Shown here one piece after another: positions 60,496 through 64,000 of a stretch of DNA of 64,000 nucleotides. Source of the DNA: FEB-12 sp964503315 (GTDB taxonomy: Bacteria > Zixibacteria > MSB-5A5 > GN15 > FEB-12). The stretch covers positions 124,001-188,000 of the forward strand of contig CAZCZL010000003.1 in assembly GCA_964503315.1 (NCBI GenBank), given 5' to 3'. Position numbers and translations under genes: made by a program. How positions within the stretch are numbered: position 1 is the stretch's first letter; every line of letters starts with the position of its first letter. Below the pieces are notes generated by a model. The model made no database searches and was not told where the DNA came from. It saw only the letters and a list, made by a program, of their open reading frames with translations.

Positions 60496-61417
60496 GGCTC
60501 ACCTCCTGGCGCTGGATGTCGGCCGGATCAACTTTGGCCAGCTCGATGAAGATGTCATATAATGAGGGTTCGACGATGGCGAACCGTCGGACGGAAACCT
60601 TCTCTATCAAGGCGCGAAGAATGGAATCATGATTGGCGCCCGGCGCGAGACGGAGTTCAAGGTAGCGATTGAAGTCGGTCACGCTTGCGACACCGGGGAT
60701 CGATGAAACGAACGAACCGTCGCCATCGATCTCGATCTGCACGGCGTTTTTGCCGAAACGTGCCTTGATATCGGTCAATTTGCCGTCAATGACCTTCTGA
60801 CCGCGGGATATCATGCAGAGGTTATCACAGAGTTTTTCGGCCTGTTCCATGACATGCGTTGAGAACAGGATAGTCGTGCCGGCCCTCTTGAGATCGAGGA
60901 GGACGTTTTTCATCAACTCGGTGTTGAGCGGATCGAGTCCGGAGAAGAGTTCATCGAGAATGAGCAGATCGGGTTCATGGATCACGGTAGTGATGAACTG
61001 GAGTTTCTGGGCCATTCCCTTGGAGAGTTCTTCTACCTTACGCGTGCGGTACCCCTTGAGCTGCATACGGTCGAGCCACTGGTCGATCTTTGGGCGGGTC
61101 TTTGCCGGAGGGTAGCCTTTGAGTTCAGCCATGTAAATGATGACCTGCTCAAGAGTCATTTTCTTGTAGAGGCCACGCTCTTCGGGGAGGTAGCCGATCT
61201 TGTTGGTGAAGTCTTTGGGGCGCTCCTGGCCATCGATGCGAATCTTTCCGGAATCCGGCGCGGTGATATTCATCACCATTCGGATGGTGGTGGTTTTGCC
61301 GGCGCCATTGGGGCCGATGATGCCATAGATAGCGCCGCGCGGGACCTGGAGCGAAAGGCGCTCCACCGCGACTTTACCGTCGTACTCTTTGCGTATCTGG
61401 TCCAACTCAAGGTACAT
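60488..61417 (-). CDS. ABC transporter ATP-binding protein (NatA-like)
   Basis: ATPase partner of the downstream permease, 309 residues from ATG 61417; a GTG at 61435 would add 6. Walker A GPNGAGKT at 35-42, the Q-loop in NKIGYLPEERGLY, signature LSKGM at 131-135, Walker B LLILDE at 151-156, and the switch His188 in FSTHVME. The residue after the Walker B Glu is Leu (DELFSGLDP) where most ATPases have Pro. The C-terminal ~90 residues match the DUF4162-type tail of NatA-like proteins. The two genes overlap by 8 bases and form one exporter. Confidence 0.9.
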   Translation of the reverse strand: MYLELDQIRKEYDGKVAVERLSLQVPRGAIYGIIGPNGAGKTTTIRMVMNITAPDSGKIRIDGQERPKDFTNKIGYLPEERGLYKKMTLEQVIIYMAELKGYPPAKTRPKIDQWLDRMQLKGYRTRKVEELSKGMAQKLQFITTVIHEPDLLILDELFSGLDPLNTELMKNVLLDLKRAGTTILFSTHVMEQAEKLCDNLCMISRGQKVIDGKLTDIKARFGKNAVQIEIDGDGSFVSSIPGVASVTDFNRYLELRLAPGANHDSILRALIEKVSVRRFAIVEPSLYDIFIELAKVDPADIQRQEVSHV

Positions 61418-61499
61418 GGTCTGTCCCGTGTTCACTTTCTTTGGTTAAGGTTGTACAGTATGGAGTGAAGCGCCGTGCGGCGTCAACAAAAAAGGGACA

Positions 61500-62309
61500 C
61501 TACGCCGGAAGGTTGAGGCGCTTGATGAAATCGAGAGCGTTAACAGCAGCTTTACCATCGTAACAGTTGTTAAAGTATACGTACAGCCGAGCTACCTTGT
61601 TGCGGATAGCTTCAATCTTGTTGCGCCACTCATCCAGCTCTTCCTCGGAGTAAAGATAGTTGTAGCGCTGGTCGCCGGAGGCCCACCATCCATCCGCATT
61701 GCGACCATGGAGCCGGACATATCCGGTGTCAGTCGTGAGATGGATGGCGCGATCCATCAGGTTGGGAAGCGCTGGTTCATCGACCGAAACATACCCCATC
61801 TCTTCCCTGCTCATTCTTTCCAGTAACGAAGTACTACTCCAGGAGTGGTGGCGATATTCAATGAAAAGTGGAACCGGAGAGATTGCCTCGCGACAGAGGG
61901 CCAAGTGTGACAGATTTTGCTCTGAAAGTTTGAAGGAGTACGGGAATTGCGCGAGACATCCGGCGAGTTTGCCTGATTCGGCGATAGGCCGGATAGACTC
62001 GCGAAATGAAAGTATTTCAGATTCCATGGATTCGCGCCGGTGCGTAAACGACTGCGGAACCTTGACCATAAAGTCGAATCCAGGCGGTGCTTTTTTGGTC
62101 ATGTTGTACATTACCGCAGGATGGGGGATGCGATAGTACGTGGAATTGATCTCGACGGTCGGAAAGTGCTGAACATAATGGTCCAGCATCTTCCCTTTCG
62201 GGATGTGGAATGGATAAAACGGTCCGATCCAATCGGCAAAACTGTAGCCGGAGGTGCCGACACGGATCTCCGCGAGCCTCTCCCCTTTCGATTCCTGCCC
62301 TGTTTCCAT
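61500..62309 (-). CDS. DUF72 (YecE-like) protein
   Basis: A 269-residue TIM-barrel-like protein of a very widespread family of unknown function. Family markers: the opening IRVGTSGYSFADWIGPFYP, HFPTVEINSTYYRIP, FDFMVKVPQSFTHRR, an LFIEYRHHSW block, YVSVDEPA, YVRLHGRN and the terminal YVYFNNCYDGKAAVNAL. No neighbour suggests a partner. The gene lies between the ABC pair and a 39-residue zinc ribbon gene, all on the minus strand. Confidence 0.88.
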   Translation of the reverse strand: METGQESKGERLAEIRVGTSGYSFADWIGPFYPFHIPKGKMLDHYVQHFPTVEINSTYYRIPHPAVMYNMTKKAPPGFDFMVKVPQSFTHRRESMESEILSFRESIRPIAESGKLAGCLAQFPYSFKLSEQNLSHLALCREAISPVPLFIEYRHHSWSSTSLLERMSREEMGYVSVDEPALPNLMDRAIHLTTDTGYVRLHGRNADGWWASGDQRYNYLYSEEELDEWRNKIEAIRNKVARLYVYFNNCYDGKAAVNALDFIKRLNLPA

Positions 62310-62378
62310 ATCGGCAATATACTAGTAGAGACAGAGGTTGAGGTCAGGATGTGATACGGTTGTGATGTTAGCCAAGGG

Positions 62379-62498
62379 TTACGGTTTGGTGAGTTTCTGG
62401 AACTTCACTTTGCCGCATTTCGGGCAGATCCACTTGCGTTGCTTGTGAAAGCTTCTCCCCTGTTCTTTCATCCCGATCTTACACTTGCGGCAGAGCAT
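62379..62498 (-). CDS. 39-residue zinc-ribbon protein
   Basis: A very short gene just below usual size cut-offs. ATG 62498 has AGGGGAG about 6 bases upstream and lies 11 bases after the previous gene's stop. It encodes two CxxC knuckles: LCRKCKIG at residues 2-9 (CRKC) and ICPKCGK at 24-30, separated by a basic linker (KEQGRSFHKQRKW) and followed by a Lys-rich tail (KVKFQKLTKP). This is the classic rubredoxin-knuckle spacing for one zinc. It could bind nucleic acid or assist the membrane proteins upstream; no family is recognised. Confidence 0.75.
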   Translation of the reverse strand: MLCRKCKIGMKEQGRSFHKQRKWICPKCGKVKFQKLTKP

Positions 62499-62509
62499 CG
62501 ACCACTCCC

Positions 62510-63121
62510 CTATTTGAGCAGGCCGAGGAAGTCGGAGAGGAGGAATTCGGCGCGGCCAATAAAGGTAGACATACGGGACATAACTGTATAGCCGAATGTG
62601 GCGCCGAAGAAGATCATCAGGAAGTAGGTACCGATCCGAGACGAAACACCGAGAGCGCCGGTCTGGGGCCGGCTGAAGTAGAAATATGAGAGGGTGGCGA
62701 GAAGCCCGATCAGGACAATCAGGCCGGAGATGGACGGACCAGCGGAAGTACCGACAAGGTTACCGATAGTGTCGGACATCTGGGTCAGGATGCGCGGGCC
62801 AAGCATAGCGGGGATGGCCGCACCGGCGCCGGAACCAATGAGGATGGCGAGCGGAATGCGTGAGATCGGCGCGGCTTTAGGGAAGATACGAGCGAACATC
62901 ATCAGGCCAAGGATCAGCGGAACAAGCAACGAGAGTTTGCCACCTGCTAGCGGCTCGACCAGGAGATCCATCACCGTGCTGGTCCAGGCGATGACGAGTG
63001 CGTAGCCGATGGCGACTCCGACCAGCAGATACTCCGCCATCTTGTAGATCGGGTTGTCACGATAAAGGAAAGTCAGGATCGCGATGGTCAAAAGTCCGGC
63101 GATGAGAGTGCTGATATCCAT
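62510..63121 (-). CDS. Six-helix membrane protein, function unknown
   Basis: 203 residues with about six hydrophobic segments (around 4-20, 29-48, 62-78, 85-108, 127-147, 162-180). Small motifs such as YRDNPIYKMAEYLLVG sit after the first helix. The family is unrecognised. It starts in a one-base TGATG overlap with the gene before it, so the two are translationally coupled. Together with the next and following genes it forms a minus-strand unit that continues beyond the window. Confidence 0.7.
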   Translation of the reverse strand: MDISTLIAGLLTIAILTFLYRDNPIYKMAEYLLVGVAIGYALVIAWTSTVMDLLVEPLAGGKLSLLVPLILGLMMFARIFPKAAPISRIPLAILIGSGAGAAIPAMLGPRILTQMSDTIGNLVGTSAGPSISGLIVLIGLLATLSYFYFSRPQTGALGVSSRIGTYFLMIFFGATFGYTVMSRMSTFIGRAEFLLSDFLGLLK

Positions 63122-63924
63122 CAGGCCCCCCTCCGTCGCGCAACGAAATAGATGATATTGCCAATGAGAATGAGCAGAAGGATATAGATGTGGGCAGAGG
63201 CTTGTGCCAACATTCCGCGCATCCCTCCCCCACTTCGACCGGCGAGTGTTTCGTATTCGGCCGCGCCTCGCAATCCGCCGATCAGGGCGTGCAACTGGCC
63301 GGAAGAGATATACGGGTCGTAGGTAGTGACCATCGCCGCGGTCATGGCGGAAGTAACAGTGACCCCAAAACGCGCCTGGCCGTATTCAATCCAATGGACC
63401 GCCATATTGCCGTCGCCGATGGAGATGACGGCATTGATCTGCTGATAGTTGACGATCGACGTTAACATCGGGATCGAATCGTACGAGCTCCCCAAATAAT
63501 CCTGTGGGAAAGTCTTCTTGAGTGATTCACCCATGGAGAGGATGGCGGCGATGTATTGTGGTTTGAAGCCGAGATAGACCCAGTCGCGTCCGTAGACCTT
63601 TCCCTGCTCCCTGGCTACCATATCCGTGAGACGGTAACCGATGCCGGTTCCTTCCGCCAATAACGCAAGCCCAATGACGCGGTGTCCCTTGGCGAAGGAG
63701 TGGCGCAACAGAGTAAGCGCGGCGGGACGGATCTCCGGGAGTGAAGATGATTCGTGATCGAAAGAGAAGATAACGGTGGAGCCTTCGGGGAGCGAATCCA
63801 CGAATGCATACATCTTGCGGGTATCATCGGAGATGTTGACCTCTGGTCGAATACCAAGGAGCATGGATCCGAAGACAACAACGAGCAAGCCGAGAAAGGT
63901 CCAGTGGCGAGGTTCGAGTCTCAT
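63121..63924 (-). CDS. Membrane-tethered alpha/beta domain protein, function unknown
   Basis: 267 residues: an N-terminal helix (residues ~9-27), a ~200-residue exported alpha/beta domain, and a C-terminal helix (IYILLLILIGNIIYFVARR). The domain alternates strand and helix (TVIFSFDHESSSLPEI; HRVIGLALLAEGTGIG; INAVISIGDGNMAVHWIEY; FGVTVTSAMTAAMVTTYDP) in a Rossmann-like rhythm. It ends with a LIGGLRGAAEYETLAGRSGGG block before the last helix. I do not know the family. It overlaps the upstream partial gene as ATGA, and the six-helix gene at its 3' end. Confidence 0.7.
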   Translation of the reverse strand: MRLEPRHWTFLGLLVVVFGSMLLGIRPEVNISDDTRKMYAFVDSLPEGSTVIFSFDHESSSLPEIRPAALTLLRHSFAKGHRVIGLALLAEGTGIGYRLTDMVAREQGKVYGRDWVYLGFKPQYIAAILSMGESLKKTFPQDYLGSSYDSIPMLTSIVNYQQINAVISIGDGNMAVHWIEYGQARFGVTVTSAMTAAMVTTYDPYISSGQLHALIGGLRGAAEYETLAGRSGGGMRGMLAQASAHIYILLLILIGNIIYFVARRRGA

Positions 63925-64000
63925 TTGCCACCTCCGAGCCAGGTACGTTCAATGCCCACAATGACGCGCAACGAGGTGGTCAGTGAGCCGAGTCCGATCC
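63921..64000 (-). CDS. C-terminal end of an unidentified gene (5' part outside window)
   Basis: Only the last ~25 codons are visible (TSLRVIVGIERTWLGGGK, then TGA). Its stop overlaps the next gene's ATG by 4 bases, so it is the preceding member of the same operon. The visible piece is Gly/Leu rich and could be the end of a membrane protein; no identity. Confidence 0.55.
   Translation of the reverse strand, partial: IGLGSLTTSLRVIVGIERTWLGGGK

Noticed and set aside
1..64000. CRISPR array, rRNA operon or replication origin
   Set aside because: No regularly spaced identical repeats, no rRNA-like sequence, and no dnaA/DnaA-box cluster were noticed on reading either strand.

Overview
The window looks like a chromosomal segment of a Gram-negative, outer-membrane-bearing bacterium. 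It encodes the LPS-transport barrel LptD, a BamD-like lipoprotein, a LolA-like carrier, signal-peptide-bearing proteins and one protein ending in a type IX-style C-terminal sorting domain. That combination suggests the FCB superphylum, perhaps an uncultured lineage such as Zixibacteria; the phylum is an inference and is not shown by any single gene. Most genes are dense, often overlapping by 4 bases, and of moderately high GC. I see no rRNA, CRISPR array, transposase, integrase or recognisable phage gene.

Layout. 1-6.0 kb: the 3' end of argS, then a compact shikimate operon aroF-aroA-aroE-aroK-aroB-aroQ, which covers every step to EPSP; only chorismate synthase is absent. 6.1-16.5 kb: a MATE exporter, then a chain of overlapping or abutting genes: histone-deacetylase-like hydrolase, FAH-family hydrolase, M1-like peptidase, membrane protein, AlaX-like editing protein, LptD. 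16.6-26.1 kb: HU with a terminator, then ftsK-lolA-rimO-lytic transglycosylase-bamD-nadD-polA, mostly translationally coupled. 26.1-34.6 kb: a small lipoprotein, coaE, transketolase, an aminotransferase, and a murein-peptide cluster (YkfC-like peptidase, YkfB-like dipeptide epimerase, secreted amidase, small membrane protein), closed by a bidirectional terminator.

34.6-41.1 kb is an accessory stretch on the minus strand. It holds poorly recognised secreted or membrane proteins, a pterin dehydratase, a GNAT acetyltransferase, two AT-richer ORFs and a tRNA-Arg(CCG). Gaps are longer here and contain several short palindromic or repeated sequences. 41.4-55.2 kb returns to core genes: proS, then rimP-nusA-infB-rbfA-nrnA-truB-ribF-rpsO-pnp, an M16 peptidase and a polysaccharide deacetylase. 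leuS follows with its own promoter candidate and terminator.

58.1-64.0 kb is all on the minus strand: a D,D-carboxypeptidase, a NatAB-like ABC pair, a DUF72/YecE protein, and a set of unrecognised genes consisting of a 39-residue zinc ribbon, a six-helix membrane protein, a membrane-tethered alpha/beta protein and the tail of another gene. This last set is the best candidate here for an undescribed system. The evidence for it is gene order and overlap only.
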